The translations under genes and the position numbers were made by a program. From positions 186,001 through 250,000 of the forward strand of contig BGOH01000001.1 of NCBI GenBank assembly GCA_003569145.1: 64,000 nucleotides of DNA, written 5' to 3'. Every line of letters starts with the position of its first letter. The stretch's first letter is position 1. The DNA comes from Clavibacter sp. GTDB taxonomy: Bacteria > Actinomycetota > Actinomycetes > Nanopelagicales > Nanopelagicaceae. Below, piece after piece: positions 30,293-40,528 of the stretch. The notes below the pieces were generated by a model that searched no databases, was not told the DNA's origin, and worked only from the letters and a program-made list of their open reading frames with translations.

Positions 30293-31423
30293 TTACTCGT
30301 CATCATCAAGATCAGCGCCAGCATTAACATCTTGGGCGCCATCTAAACCAAAGGTGTGTTCACTATCCCATTCAAGTGAGACTTTATCTCCAACTCGTAA
30401 ATCATGAAGTCCCTCATCGTTTTGTTCAAAGACCACAAGCTCTAGATCCCAAGGGGTTCTAACTAAATATTGCGTTGAAGTTCCTACAAAGGAGCGGTCG
30501 GTAACAACACACTCTTTAATGGAGTTAACGCCCTTATCATCAAGGCGAAGTTTTTCAGGACGGACTCCAAGAAGGAGAGCATCATTGCTACTTGAAACTC
30601 TTGACTCTGGGATTTCAAAGGTATGGCCCTTAGCGCTGACTACCACTTTTCCGCCCGAGCGGGATTGAACTTTAACTTTAATTAGATTGCACTGACCTAA
30701 GAAGTTTGCCACAAATGCTGTCTTTGGAGCTTCATAGAGTTCTGTAGCAGAGCCCATCTGTTCAATCTTGCCTTGATTCATAACCGCAATCGTGTCAGCC
30801 ATTGTCATTGCTTCTTCTTGATCATGTGTGACATGGATAAACGTAATTCCAACTTCCAATTGAATTCGCTTCAATTCAATCTGCATCTGACGCCTCAGTT
30901 TTAGATCAAGTGCACCTAGCGGTTCATCAAGCAGTAATACCTCTGGTCGATTAACAATCGCTCTTGCCACAGCGATTCTCTGTTGCTGTCCGCCTGAGAG
31001 TTGAGCAGGTTTGCGCTCAGATAGGTGGCCTAGCTCAACAAGATTGAGCGCCTTTTCAACTTCATCTTTAACATCTTTAATGCCACGTCTTCTAAGACCA
31101 AAGGCGATATTTTCAAAGATGCTTAAGTGAGGAAAGAGAGCATAGTTTTGAAAAACGGTATTTACATTGCGCCGATAGGACTTCTGCGTAGTGATATCAG
31201 TATCACCAATAGAGATAGTGCCGGCAGTTGGCTCTTCAAGCCCTGCAATCATTCGAAGCGTTGTGGTTTTGCCACAACCTGATGGTCCAAGGAGTGCAAA
31301 GAATGAACCATCAGGAATGGTCAATGAGAGATCATCGACTGCGCAAAAATCTCCATAATATTTGGAGATGCGATTTAGTACTAAGTCGCCAGTGTCCTGT
31401 GAGACTTTGGTCTTCGCCATCAC
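30293..31423 (-). CDS. potA: Spermidine/putrescine ABC transporter ATP-binding protein PotA
   Basis: ATPase of the polyamine importer, 376 residues. Walker A GPSGCGKTT (about 48-56), signature LSGGQQQRIAVARA, Walker B VLLLDEPLGALD and the H-loop HVTHDQEEA are all present. The C-terminal TOBE domain (about 255-360) is typical of the MalK/PotA/FbpC group. The acidic tail is unusual but not disruptive. It lies 18 bases after potD. Confidence 0.93.
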   Translation of the reverse strand: MMAKTKVSQDTGDLVLNRISKYYGDFCAVDDLSLTIPDGSFFALLGPSGCGKTTTLRMIAGLEEPTAGTISIGDTDITTQKSYRRNVNTVFQNYALFPHLSIFENIAFGLRRRGIKDVKDEVEKALNLVELGHLSERKPAQLSGGQQQRIAVARAIVNRPEVLLLDEPLGALDLKLRRQMQIELKRIQLEVGITFIHVTHDQEEAMTMADTIAVMNQGKIEQMGSATELYEAPKTAFVANFLGQCNLIKVKVQSRSGGKVVVSAKGHTFEIPESRVSSSNDALLLGVRPEKLRLDDKGVNSIKECVVTDRSFVGTSTQYLVRTPWDLELVVFEQNDEGLHDLRVGDKVSLEWDSEHTFGLDGAQDVNAGADLDDDE

Positions 31424-31441
31424 CGGCTAGCTACCAAGCCC

Positions 31442-32644
31442 CTAGTTGCCGACAGCTTCGTCAAAGGCTGCTTGGAAATTCGTGCTCTCATCAGCATCGA
31501 GAGAACGGAAAACCTTAACCTTTGCCAAAGTGGCTTCATCAGGGAAAATAAATGGGCTAGCTGCTAGATCTGGATCAATTTTTTCCAGTTCGCTCTGAGC
31601 AGCTTCAACTGGGCAGATGTAATTTACATATGCAGCAACTTCAGCAGCGATTGCTGGATCATAATAATGATTCATTAGAAGCTCAGCATTCTTCTTATGA
31701 GTTGAAGTTGAAGGAACCAGCATGTTATCGCTCCAGAGCATTCCACCTGATTCAGGGATTGCAAAGTCAAACTTGCCATCATTTTCTGACTTGAGGATAA
31801 ACATATCTCCAGACCAACCAATGACTGCTACTGCATCGCCATTTACTAAATCTTCAGAGTATGAATTACCACGAACTTTTCTAATAAATCCGTCAGCAAC
31901 TTTGCCCTTTAGGAAATCAATTGCATTCATATATTGATCTTCAGTGAAATCACTTGAAGGATCGACGCCTTGATATTGCAGAATAATTCCAATTGTGTCG
32001 CGTAGCTCTGATAGAACAACAATTCTTCCCTTATTGGCCGGGGCAAATAGATCTTCAATAGTTCTAACGCCTTTAGGAATCTTCTGAGTATTCCAGCCAA
32101 ATCCAGCAAAACCTGACTGCCAGGTTAGTGAGTAATTTCTGCCTGGATCAAAGCCCACATTGGCAAGAACCTCGCGAATATTTGATTTATTTGGAATATT
32201 GGCCGCATCTAATTTCTGTGCATATCCCAATTCGATCCAGCGAGCTGCCATCCAATCTGTTGGAGTAACAACGTCATAACCAATATCTGAACCAATTCCT
32301 AATTGACCTTGAACTTTTCCATAGAAGGTGTTGTTATCGTCAATATCTTCGGTGTAGGTAGCACTAATTCCGGTAGCTGCTTCAAATGCTTTAAGCGTTG
32401 GATACTCCTGGGTATCCTCGTTGTAATCAAGGTAAAGTGGCCAGTTAGCCCAACGAACAATCTTTTCGCTATCACTAACATCAACAATGCCTTCTGCACC
32501 GCTATCAGTTGATCCTGTGCCGCATGCAGCAAGGGTGCTGGCACCTGCAATTGCTCCTGCGCCAACTAGTAGTGAGCGGCGAGTGACTTGGGCGCGGATG
32601 ATAGAGCGCGCCTCTTGTGATAATTTATCAAAATCTTTTCTCAT
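31442..32644 (-). CDS. potD: Spermidine/putrescine-binding lipoprotein PotD
   Basis: Extracytoplasmic polyamine-binding protein of the ABC importer, 400 residues. The N-terminus has twin arginines (TRRSLLVGAGAIAG) and a lipobox LAAC, indicating Tat export and lipid anchoring. The mature part has the periplasmic-binding fold with IVRWANWPLYLD and DVVTPTDWMAARW segments of the PotD family. It follows the dehydrogenase gene by 48 bases and precedes potA. Exact polyamine preference cannot be read from the sequence. Confidence 0.92.
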   Translation of the reverse strand: MRKDFDKLSQEARSIIRAQVTRRSLLVGAGAIAGASTLAACGTGSTDSGAEGIVDVSDSEKIVRWANWPLYLDYNEDTQEYPTLKAFEAATGISATYTEDIDDNNTFYGKVQGQLGIGSDIGYDVVTPTDWMAARWIELGYAQKLDAANIPNKSNIREVLANVGFDPGRNYSLTWQSGFAGFGWNTQKIPKGVRTIEDLFAPANKGRIVVLSELRDTIGIILQYQGVDPSSDFTEDQYMNAIDFLKGKVADGFIRKVRGNSYSEDLVNGDAVAVIGWSGDMFILKSENDGKFDFAIPESGGMLWSDNMLVPSTSTHKKNAELLMNHYYDPAIAAEVAAYVNYICPVEAAQSELEKIDPDLAASPFIFPDEATLAKVKVFRSLDADESTNFQAAFDEAVGN

Positions 32645-32692
32645 CTCTTCACTTTCTCTAGTTGGGGCTATTTTTAATTCGGGCGAAATCTA

Positions 32693-34137
32693 TCAGGCGT
32701 TGAGATTTGTCATCACGTGTTTGATGCGCGTGTATTCCTCAAATCCATAACCTGAGAGGTCTTTGCCATGTCCTGAATGCTTAAATCCGCCATGAGGCAT
32801 CTCAGCAACCATTGGGATATGAGTGTTGATCCAGACGCAACCGAAAGTCAAAGGCCTTGGCCATTCTCATCGCACGGCCATGATCTTTGGTCCAAACACT
32901 TGAAGCAAGTCCATATTTCACGCCATTGGCATAACGAACTGCCTCTGCTTCATCAGTGAATTTTTGCACTGTAATAACTGGTGCAAAGATTTCACTCTGA
33001 ATCATTTCATCATCTTGTCTTAAATCAGCAACAACAGTTGGGTTCCAGAAATATCCCGGGCGATCAATAGCGCTTCCACCAGCTGTGATTCTGGCATGTG
33101 CTGGAGCGCGATCAATAAAGCCCTTAACTCTTGCTAGCTGGCCAGCGTTATTAACAGGTCCTACCAAGACATCTTCATCTGGCATACCTACTTTAATCAC
33201 GTTTTTAGCCTGCTCACTTAGCAGCGCGACTACATCTTCATAGGCGCTTGCTTCAACTAGGACTCTGGTAGCTGCGGTGCAATCTTGTCCAGCATTAAAA
33301 TATCCAGCAACTGCAATCCACTCACAAGCTGCCTCAATATTTGCATCATCAAAGATAACAACTGGAGCCTTACCGCCAAGTTCTAGATGGATTCGCTTTA
33401 GATCCTTAGCTGCGCTTGCTGCAACTTCCATACCTGCTCTTAACCGAGCCGGTGATAGAGACAAATTGCGGAATCTCATGTTCTACTAAATGTCTTCCAG
33501 TCTCTCGATCTCCAACTACAACATTTATTACACCCTCAGGTAGAAACTCTTGCATGAGCTCTGCCATCCAAAGCGTTGAAACTGGGGTGGTATCACTTGG
33601 TTTTAGAACAACAGTATTTCCAGCAGCAATTGCTGGGGCCCACTTCCATACTGCCATCATCATTGGATAATTCCATGGCGTTACTTGAGCGCAGACGCCA
33701 ATTGGCTCACGGCGAATAAAAGATGTGTGTCCCTTGGAGTATTCAGCAGCAGATCTTCCCTCAAGATGACGGGCAGCTCCGGCAAAGAATCTAATCTGAT
33801 CAAGCATTGGACCAATTTCTTCAGCGCGAGTAACTGCTATCGGCTTTCCTGTGTTCTCACTTTCTATTCCGATTAGCTCCTCTGAGCGAGCTTCAATCGC
33901 ATCAGCAATCTTATTGATCGCTTTCTGGCGCTCACCTGGTGTGCTCTCTTTCCAAATCTCAAATGCGCTCTCGGCAGATTTCATCGCCTTATCTATATCA
34001 GCAGCGTTTGAAACTGGAGCTTTAGCAAAGACTTGGCCCGTTGAGGGATTAATCAAGTCTTGAGTCTTATCTGAGGAAGATGGAACTGATTTACCGTTGA
34101 TAAAGTTTTGTAGCGTCTTCAAGGAAAAACCTTTCAT
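32693..34137 (-). CDS. patD: Gamma-aminobutyraldehyde dehydrogenase (two apparent frameshifts)
   Basis: NAD-dependent oxidation of 4-aminobutanal to GABA in putrescine breakdown. It has the motifs AAGNTVVLKPSDTTP, LELGGKAPVV (general-base Glu) and NAGQDCTA (nucleophilic Cys). EGHTS-like and PMMMAVWKWAP segments match the E. coli PatD/YdcW type. Removing one base at 33440-33441 restores SITGSVRAGMEV, and removing the extra base at 32843 restores AFDFGCVWINTHIP through to DLSGYGFEEYTRIKHVMTN and the stop at 32693. The result is about 480 residues. A TTG at 34122 preceded by AAAGG may be the true start (475 residues). First gene of the polyamine operon. Confidence 0.86.
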
Positions 34138-34154
34138 AGTTGGTCAGGCGTGAG

Positions 34155-34184
34155 AGTTTAGTTAATTACTGCCCCCGCTATCAA
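34155..34184 (-). promoter_or_regulatory. Candidate promoter of the patD-potDABC-speB operon
   Basis: On the minus strand TTGATA and TAAACT are separated by 18 bases, with the -10 ending 18 bases before the annotated ATG (34137). Both hexamers are close to the sigma70-type consensus. No operator for a polyamine regulator was recognised. Confidence 0.5.
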
Positions 34185-34205
34185 GAGAGAGAAAAGTAGC
34201 GTCTT

Positions 34206-35312
34206 TTAAGGCTTACTAGCTGCTGCCAATTGGCCGCAGGCTCCATCAATCTCGCGCCCTCTGGTATCACGAACTGTTACCGGAACCCCATACTTCTCTA
34301 AGGTTTTAACGAAGGCTATTTCATCTTCCTTTCTAGATGCGGTCCACTTAGAGCCTGGGGTGGGATTTAGTGGAATTAGATTGACATGGGCATGGCGATT
34401 TTTTAATAGCCTGCCTAGAAGATCTGCCCGCCACTTCTGGTCATTGATATCTCTAATTAGGGCATATTCAATTGAATATCTCCGACCCGTCATAGCTACA
34501 TATTTATCTGCCGCGCTTAATACCTCTTTAACTTTCCATCTGGAATTAACTGGAACTAAAGTGTCACGAAGTTCATCATCTGGAGTGTGAAGTGAGACAG
34601 CGAGGGTGATCTGTAGATCTTCGCTAGTTAATTTCTCAATTCCTGGAACTAGACCTACTGTTGAAACAGTTACTGATCTTGCTCCAATTCCTAAACCATC
34701 TGGCTGCGGAGTAATAATGTTTCTAACGCTCTTCATCACCGAGTTGTAATTAGCAAGCGGCTCCCCCATTCCCATAAAGACCACATTTGATAAGCGGGTT
34801 GGACCACCTGGCAACTCTCCACTAGCGCAAGCTCTGGCCGCAGCAACAACTTGAGATGTAATCTCACCTGCCGTTAGATTTCTAGTTAAGCCTGCTTGTC
34901 CAGTTGCACAGAAAGGACAGTTCATTCCGCAGCCTGCTTGCGATGAAATACAAACTGTAGTTCTATCTTTATAACGCATCAAAACAGTTTCAACTAAGAC
35001 GCCATCGTGTAAGCGCCAGAGATCTTTTCTTGTCTTTCCTTTATCGCACTCAACTTGGCGAATGGGAGTTAGAAGTTTTGGTAGAAAGTGCTCAGCAACT
35101 AGTGGGCGCATTGCAGCTGGAATATCACTCCAGGAATCAGGCTCCTCGTTGTAATGTGTGAAGTAGTGGGTCGCTATCTGATTAGCCCTAAAGGCTGGAA
35201 GGCCTAAAGACTCTGCCTTTGCGCGCCGCTCAGCAATAGTTAAATCAGCTAGATGTTCAGGGGCCTTCTTCTTTGGCTTAACCTCATCAAATACAAGTTT
35301 TATCTCGCTCAT
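34206..35312 (-). CDS. rlmN: 23S rRNA (adenine2503-C2) / tRNA methyltransferase RlmN
   Basis: Radical-SAM enzyme methylating A2503 of 23S rRNA and A37 of some tRNAs. The 368-residue protein has the cluster motif [12 protein letters not shown] (near residues 128-139), GMGEPLANY and the C-terminal cysteine in [11 protein letters not shown]. It overlaps cdsA by four bases (ATGA), continuing the rpsB-to-rlmN block. Confidence 0.95.
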   Translation of the reverse strand: MSEIKLVFDEVKPKKKAPEHLADLTIAERRAKAESLGLPAFRANQIATHYFTHYNEEPDSWSDIPAAMRPLVAEHFLPKLLTPIRQVECDKGKTRKDLWRLHDGVLVETVLMRYKDRTTVCISSQAGCGMNCPFCATGQAGLTRNLTAGEITSQVVAAARACASGELPGGPTRLSNVVFMGMGEPLANYNSVMKSVRNIITPQPDGLGIGARSVTVSTVGLVPGIEKLTSEDLQITLAVSLHTPDDELRDTLVPVNSRWKVKEVLSAADKYVAMTGRRYSIEYALIRDINDQKWRADLLGRLLKNRHAHVNLIPLNPTPGSKWTASRKEDEIAFVKTLEKYGVPVTVRDTRGREIDGACGQLAAASKP

Positions 35313-36154
35313 GAAAAGCGCTTCAAAATCTCAAGAACACACCAGAGCAGAGGCGCTGTAATTAACACCGCATCTAGGCGATCTAGCATCCCGCCATGTC
35401 CTGGAAGAATTGTTCCCATATCTTTAATTGATAGATCTCGCTTAATGCCACTTTCTAATAGGTCGCCAACAGTTGCAGTAAGTGCTCCGGCGCATCCTGC
35501 CAAAGCTCCAATAACTGGGTGATAATCGAGGAGATAGTAAAAAGCAAGAGCGCTTCCAATTGCGCTAAATATCAACCCGCCAAAGAAACCTTCCCAGGTC
35601 TTCTTTGGTGAAATCTTTGGAGCAAGCGGGTGTTTTCCAAGCAAGACTCCAAAGGCCCAAGCAAATGTGTCGTTACAACCAACCATTATTACTAGCGTTG
35701 CAATATAGGAAAATCCCTCACCAGATCTGGCAAGCAGAAGAATAAAACCTGCCACAAAGCCTGGATATAAAAGTGCAAAGGCTGATGCGGTAGCTCTACT
35801 TACAAAGCCCTCTACTCCGCCTCGAAGAACAAGGAGTAAGTTAAAAATTAAAGAAACTACCATCGAAACAGTTAAGCCTGGAAGCCCGCCGATCCAAGTA
35901 CTTCCAAGAATTAAGGCAGTTGAAAGAGCAAGCCCTAGATAATTTGAAGTAATGCCCCGAGCTCTAAATGCTGCAGTTAACTCTTTTAAAGCAATCAATA
36001 CCGCAACAGTCACAAATGCTGCAAAGGCAATTGGAGCATAAGACATGGTGGAGAAAACTATTGCCAGAAGTAATAGACCTACCAAAATGGATGGGAAGAG
36101 CTTTCGCCCCGCCTTCTTATTTATCGCCTCATTAATTGAGTGAAGGTCGCTCAT
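35309..36154 (-). CDS. cdsA: Phosphatidate cytidylyltransferase
   Basis: Makes CDP-diacylglycerol, the branch point for phospholipids. The 281-residue membrane protein has about seven or eight helices and the family segments [13 protein letters not shown] and [18 protein letters not shown] with the catalytic acidic and Lys residues. It follows frr by 15 bases, the usual order. Confidence 0.93.
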   Translation of the reverse strand: MSDLHSINEAINKKAGRKLFPSILVGLLLLAIVFSTMSYAPIAFAAFVTVAVLIALKELTAAFRARGITSNYLGLALSTALILGSTWIGGLPGLTVSMVVSLIFNLLLVLRGGVEGFVSRATASAFALLYPGFVAGFILLLARSGEGFSYIATLVIMVGCNDTFAWAFGVLLGKHPLAPKISPKKTWEGFFGGLIFSAIGSALAFYYLLDYHPVIGALAGCAGALTATVGDLLESGIKRDLSIKDMGTILPGHGGMLDRLDAVLITAPLLWCVLEILKRFS

Positions 36155-36169
36155 AGTTTTACCTCAAAG

Positions 36170-36729
36170 TTAGACTTCGAGAAGTTCGGCTTCCTTATGC
36201 TTTAACATCTCATCGATTTTTGCCACATGATCAGAGGTGACTTTTTCAAGCTCTTTCTCGCCTCGAGAGAGATCATCTTTACCAATCTGGCCATCTTTCT
36301 CTAGCTTCTCCATGGCCTCTTTAGCAGCTCTTCTTATGCTTCGAATCGAGATCTTAGAATCCTCAGCCTTGGTTTTTGCCACCTTAATAAACTCTTTACG
36401 TCTCTCCTCAGTTAGCTGTGGGAAATTAACACGAATTACTGTGCCATCTCCCCAGGATTAACTCCAAGATCTGATTCTCTAATTGACTTCTCTATTGAGG
36501 TGATTGCTCCCTTATCAAATGGAGTAATCATCGCAGTTCTTGCCTCTGGAACTTGAATTGTTGCGAGTTGCGAAAGCGGGGTGAGAGTTCCGTAATACTC
36601 AACCATAATCTTGGCAAACATTGATGGATGAGCTCTTCCAGTTCTAATCGCTGCCATATCTTCCTTAGCAACGTCAACAGCCTTATTCATCTTGGTATTG
36701 GTATCGGCAATTACTGTTTGAATACTCAT
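36170..36729 (-). CDS. frr: Ribosome recycling factor (one apparent frameshift)
   Basis: Splits post-termination ribosomes together with EF-G. The N-terminal part MSIQTVIADTNTKMNKAVDV continues to ESDLGVNPG, where the frame breaks. One extra base in the C4 run 36450-36453 restores NPGGDGTVIRVNFPQLTEER and joins RRKEFIKVAKTKAEDSKISI. The corrected length, 186 residues, is exactly typical. RRF is essential and single-copy, so a base-call error is much likelier than a real mutation. Confidence 0.93.
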
Positions 36730-36738
36730 CTATTCCCC

Positions 36739-37460
36739 TTAATTAACTAACGTTCCGATTGCCTCGCCACGAACAGCGCGAGCAATATTGCCATTTTCAA
36801 GAAGGTTAAATACCACGATAGGCAATTTATTCTCGCGGCAGAGGCTAAATGCTGCAGCATCGGCTACAGCAAGTGATTTCGATAAAACTTCATCATAGGT
36901 AATTACGTCATAGCGTTTTGCATCTTTATCTTTTCTAGGATCTGCTGAATAGACCCCATCAACTCCGCTCTTTGCAAGAAGAAGAGCATCTACTCCGATT
37001 TCAAGAGCTCTCTGAGCTGCAACGGTATCGGTTGTGAAAAATGGCATTCCCGCACCTGCGCCAAATATAACTACTCGCCCTTTTTCTAGATGGCGAATTG
37101 ATCTACGTGGAATATATGGCTCTGCAACTTGACCCATAGCAATAGCAGTTTGAACTCTGGTTTCAATTCCTTCTTTTTCTAGAAAATCTTGTAGCGCTAG
37201 GCAGTTCATAACAGTTCCTAGCATTCCCATATAGTCAGCTCTAGCTCGATCCATACCGCGCTCTTGAAGTTCTGCGCCTCTAAAGTAATTTCCGCCGCCA
37301 ACAACAATTGCTACTTGAGTTCCGGAGCGAACTACCTCTGCAATTTGCTCGGCAACGCCGTGGACGACATCTGGATCTACTCCAACGCCTTGCTTCCGCC
37401 AAAGACTTCACCAGATAATTTAAGGAGTACTCGCTTATAGGCCTTTCGCTTATCTGCCAT
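36739..37460 (-). CDS. pyrH: UMP kinase (one apparent frameshift)
   Basis: Phosphorylates UMP to UDP, an essential pyrimidine step. From ATG 37460 the frame reads [20 protein letters not shown] and breaks just after GGSK. Adding one base at the CC of 37388-37389 restores [20 protein letters not shown], then [18 protein letters not shown] and the intact remainder ([24 protein letters not shown]). The restored length is 240 residues. It is nine bases from frr and 42 bases after tsf, the usual order. Confidence 0.93.
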
Positions 37461-37502
37461 ATCGCCACTCCTTAAAATATCTAGAGATCTACGGAAATAA
37501 CT

Positions 37503-38330
37503 TTACTGTCCTACTCGGAATCGATAGAAGGCTGACACGGAATTTTGCGCCTCAGTAAGGATCGCTGCAACGCTCTTCTTCTGATCTTTAGCAAAGGCCT
37601 GCTCAAGGAGAGCAACCTCTTTGATAAAGCCAGTCACGCGCCCCTCAGTAATCTTGGCGATAGCTGCCTCAGGCTTACCCTCATTCTTAGCGGTCTCTTC
37701 AGCAACTTTGCGCTCATGCTCTAAGACATCAGCAGGCACTGAAGCTCGATCTAAGTACTGCGGGGCAAATGCTGCAATGTGCTGAGCAATATCTTTGCCA
37801 ACTACTGCATCATCTTTAGCAAGTGCTACCAATACTCCAACTTGTGGTGGCAAATCTGGGCTAGTGCGATGTAGATATTGAGCATTTGCAGAGCCTTGAA
37901 TTACTGCAAGACGTCTTAACTCAACTTTCTCACCCATAGTTGCATTAGCTTCATCGATAACCTCTTGCACAGCTTTACCTGTTGCAAGCTTTGAAGTTAG
38001 AAATGCTGCAAGATCGCTCTGCTTTGAAGAAAATAGGTGCTCAAGAAGTTCATTAGCAACTGCTTGAAACCTCTCTCCCTTAGCTACGAAATCTGTTTCG
38101 CAATTAAGTTCAAGCATTACCGAAGTGTTGCCCTCTGATTTGGCAGCGATAAGTCCATTTGAAGTGGCTCTACCTTCACGCTTGGTAACACCTTTAAGGC
38201 CTTTAACTCGGATAATTTCTACTGCCTTATCAAAGTCGCCTTCTGCTTCATCTAAAGCTTTTTTGCAATCGACCATGCCGGCTGCAGTTGCTTCGCGAAG
38301 TCTCTTTACATCAGCTGCTGAATATGACAC
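37503..38330 (-). CDS. tsf: Elongation factor Ts
   Basis: Guanine-nucleotide exchange factor for EF-Tu. The 275-residue protein has the N-terminal UBA-like domain with LREATAAGMVDCKKAL, the core with LNCETDFVAK, and a C-terminal coiled region. It abuts rpsB, whose stop codon (38331-38333) lies directly before the tsf ATG. Length and motifs are normal. Confidence 0.97.
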   Translation of the reverse strand: MSYSAADVKRLREATAAGMVDCKKALDEAEGDFDKAVEIIRVKGLKGVTKREGRATSNGLIAAKSEGNTSVMLELNCETDFVAKGERFQAVANELLEHLFSSKQSDLAAFLTSKLATGKAVQEVIDEANATMGEKVELRRLAVIQGSANAQYLHRTSPDLPPQVGVLVALAKDDAVVGKDIAQHIAAFAPQYLDRASVPADVLEHERKVAEETAKNEGKPEAAIAKITEGRVTGFIKEVALLEQAFAKDQKKSVAAILTEAQNSVSAFYRFRVGQ

Positions 38331-39152
38331 TTATGCTCCTTGGTTCTCAGTTGGTGCTTCAGGAGATCCTGCAAGTAGCTCCTTCTCCCAATCTGCAAGA
38401 GGCTCACCGGCAGCAACGCTTCCTTCAGCGCTCTTTGCAGCATCCATTGCTTCTTTAGCAACATTTGCCGAGCGCGCTTGAAGTCCTGCTGCAACAGCAT
38501 CTGCAATAACGCGAGTTAGAAGCGCTACTGAGCGAATTGCATCATCATTTCCAGGAATCTTGAAATCAACTTCATCTGGATCGCAGTTTGTATCAAGGAT
38601 TGCAATAACTGGAATTCCAAGCTTATGAGCCTCAGCAACTGCTAGATGCTCTTTCTTGGTATCAACCACCCAAACTGCTGATGGCAATTTGGTCATGTTA
38701 CGAATTCCATCAAGGTTCTTATGAAGCTTCTCGCGCTCACGACGGAGCAAGAGAAGTTCTTTCTTGGTTAAAACTTGATCATTAGATGCCTCAAGAGCCT
38801 CTAGCTCTTTTAAACGTTGGATGCGCTTATATACAGTTGGGAAGTTGGTAAGCATTCCACCGAGCCAACGCTCAGTGACATAAGGCATTCCAACTCGAGC
38901 GGCTTGAGACTTAATTGGCTCTTGAGCCTGCTTCTTTGTTCCTACAAATAATAGGTGTCCACCCTTTGCAACTGTGTCTTTGACAAAGTCATAGGTCTTA
39001 TCGATTAGCGCAAGTGATTGCTGAATATCGATGATGTAGATTCCGTTGCGCTCTGTGAAGATAAAGCGCTTCATCTTTGGATTCCAACGACGAGTCTGAT
39101 GTCCGAAGTGAACACCGCTGTCGAGGAGTTCTCGCATTGTTACAACCGCCAT
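38331..39152 (-). CDS. rpsB: 30S ribosomal protein S2
   Basis: Small-subunit ribosomal protein, 273 residues. The opening [20 protein letters not shown] and the [12 protein letters not shown] and [14 protein letters not shown] segments are diagnostic. The C-terminal tail is Ala/Glu-rich. A strong AAGGAG lies 10-15 bases before the ATG, with a 7-bp hairpin directly upstream of it (separate entry). First gene of the rpsB-tsf-pyrH-frr-cdsA-rlmN block. Confidence 0.97.
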   Translation of the reverse strand: MAVVTMRELLDSGVHFGHQTRRWNPKMKRFIFTERNGIYIIDIQQSLALIDKTYDFVKDTVAKGGHLLFVGTKKQAQEPIKSQAARVGMPYVTERWLGGMLTNFPTVYKRIQRLKELEALEASNDQVLTKKELLLLRREREKLHKNLDGIRNMTKLPSAVWVVDTKKEHLAVAEAHKLGIPVIAILDTNCDPDEVDFKIPGNDDAIRSVALLTRVIADAVAAGLQARSANVAKEAMDAAKSAEGSVAAGEPLADWEKELLAGSPEAPTENQGA

Positions 39153-39170
39153 GGCGGCACGCTCCTTAAG

Positions 39171-39189
39171 TGCGAACTTTTCGTTCGCA
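39171..39189 (-). promoter_or_regulatory. Hairpin immediately upstream of the rpsB ribosome binding site
   Basis: TGCGAAC and GTTCGCA form a perfect 7-bp stem around a 5-base loop, three bases before the AAGGAG of rpsB. S2 autoregulation by leader RNA is known in other bacteria with different structures. A regulatory role here is inferred. Confidence 0.4.
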
Positions 39190-39246
39190 TCGGTTAATGA
39201 ACCAACTATTTGTTAGTTCTCTAGCGTCTAGGCACCGACTAACTCA

Positions 39247-39276
39247 TTTAGAGTCAGACCGAAATGGTTTCCTCAA
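39247..39276 (-). promoter_or_regulatory. Candidate rpsB promoter
   Basis: On the minus strand TTGAGG and TCTAAA are separated by 18 bases, about 95 bases before the rpsB ATG. The hexamers are moderate matches. This would give a leader of roughly 85 bases containing the hairpin at 39171-39189. Confidence 0.35.
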
Positions 39277-39435
39277 GTAATTACAGCGTGTGTAATTAAT
39301 TGAAGTAGACGCGTGAAGTCACAGAGTTTTACCTCTGTGCGGGCCAAATCCTACCCGACCCACAACCCCACTTTTTCCACCAATATCGCCCATAACTGCC
39401 CTAGATCGATAAGGGTGCAAGGCAGATTTGCCTCT
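39277..39435. other. Noncoding stretch between the rpsB promoter region and the small ORF before glpX
   Basis: With the rpsB leader this makes about 280 bases without a convincing gene. A GTG-initiated extension of the small ORF at 39436 covers part of it but has no family features. No tRNA or terminator was recognised. Confidence 0.5.
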
Positions 39436-39558
39436 ATGAAAGCCGCTGCTCTTCTCACCGCCTTTCTTATTGGCCTGGTTGCAGGGATTACATTTTCTGA
39501 TCCACTAAATATTGAAATATCTTCAAGCAGCTTAAAGAAGATATTCGCAGGGGTATAG
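39436..39558 (+). CDS. Possible 40-residue single-span membrane peptide upstream of glpX
   Basis: An ATG at 39436 opens [20 protein letters not shown] followed by [20 protein letters not shown]. It is a short basic start, one hydrophobic helix (residues ~3-20) and a polar tail. It ends 10 bases before glpX on the same strand. A longer in-frame GTG start at 39313 would give 81 residues, but the added part looks noncoding. No family is recognised and the ribosome binding site is poor. It could be a real small membrane protein or a chance frame. Confidence 0.3.
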   Translation: MKAAALLTAFLIGLVAGITFSDPLNIEISSSSLKKIFAGV

Positions 39559-39568
39559 ATTAAGAACT

Positions 39569-40528
39569 ATGGCATTTACCCAACCCTCACGAAATCTAGC
39601 TCTTGAGCTAGTGCGAGTTACTGAGACTGCAGCGATTGCAGCATCTCGCTGGGTTGGACGAGGGGCAAAAAATGATGCTGATCAAGTAGCAGTCGATGGC
39701 ATGAGAAAGATGATCAATACCGTCTCCATGAATGGAGTAATTGTCATTGGTGAGGGCGAGAAAGATCAAGCTCCGATGCTATTTAATGGCGAGCAGGTTG
39801 GCGATGGAAATGGGCCATCAGTTGATGTTGCAGTAGATCCAATCGATGGAACAACGCTTACTGCTAAGGGAATGAATAATGCAATTAGCGTAATTGCACT
39901 TGCCGAACGTGGAACGATGTTTGATCCAACAACTGTCTTTTATATGAAGAAGTTAGTAGTTGGCCCAGAAGCAGCTGACGTTGTTGATATCACCGCTCCG
40001 GTTAAAGAGAACTTAAGACGGATCGCAAAAGCAAAACGCCGTGATATTGAATCACTAACGGTTGTTCTCCTTGATAGGCCAAGACATGATCAATTAGTCA
40101 AAGAGATCAGGGAGACTGGAGCAAGAATTAAATTCATCACCGATGGCGATGTGGCAGGAGCAGTTGAGGCAGCCCGCGATGAGACAGGAATTGATGCTCT
40201 TATGGGAATTGGTGGAACTCCGGAGGGAATTATTGCTGCTTGCGCGATGAAGTGTTTAGGCGGGGTAATTCAAGCAATCCTGCATCCAAGAGATGAGGCA
40301 GAGCGAGAGAAAGCAATAGCAAATGGCATGGATCTTGAGAAGGTATTAACTACCAATGATTTAGTTTCAGGCGAGAATGTCTTCTTTGCCGCTACTGGAA
40401 TAACTGATGGTGAGCTATTAAAAGGAATTCGCTTCACAGATCGATATATCCAATCAAACTCGCTTGTAATGCGCTCTCGTTCAAAGACAATACGATTTAT
40501 TTCTAGCGAGCACCCGCTGCAAGATTAA
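39569..40528 (+). CDS. glpX: Fructose-1,6-bisphosphatase, class II
   Basis: Gluconeogenic phosphatase converting fructose 1,6-bisphosphate to fructose 6-phosphate. The 319-residue protein has the metal/phosphate motifs [12 protein letters not shown] and [12 protein letters not shown], plus [12 protein letters not shown] and GIGGTPEGI. This is the usual FBPase of Actinobacteria. It ends next to the convergent xerC, overlapping it by four bases. A TAGATT lies seven bases before the ATG, so the start may be leaderless. Confidence 0.95.
   Translation: MAFTQPSRNLALELVRVTETAAIAASRWVGRGAKNDADQVAVDGMRKMINTVSMNGVIVIGEGEKDQAPMLFNGEQVGDGNGPSVDVAVDPIDGTTLTAKGMNNAISVIALAERGTMFDPTTVFYMKKLVVGPEAADVVDITAPVKENLRRIAKAKRRDIESLTVVLLDRPRHDQLVKEIRETGARIKFITDGDVAGAVEAARDETGIDALMGIGGTPEGIIAACAMKCLGGVIQAILHPRDEAEREKAIANGMDLEKVLTTNDLVSGENVFFAATGITDGELLKGIRFTDRYIQSNSLVMRSRSKTIRFISSEHPLQD

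Noticed and set aside
39313-39435. GTG-initiated 81-residue version of the small ORF before glpX
   Set aside because: The added N-terminal part is polar, irregular and unlike a protein family; the hydrophobic 40-residue version is the more sensible unit.
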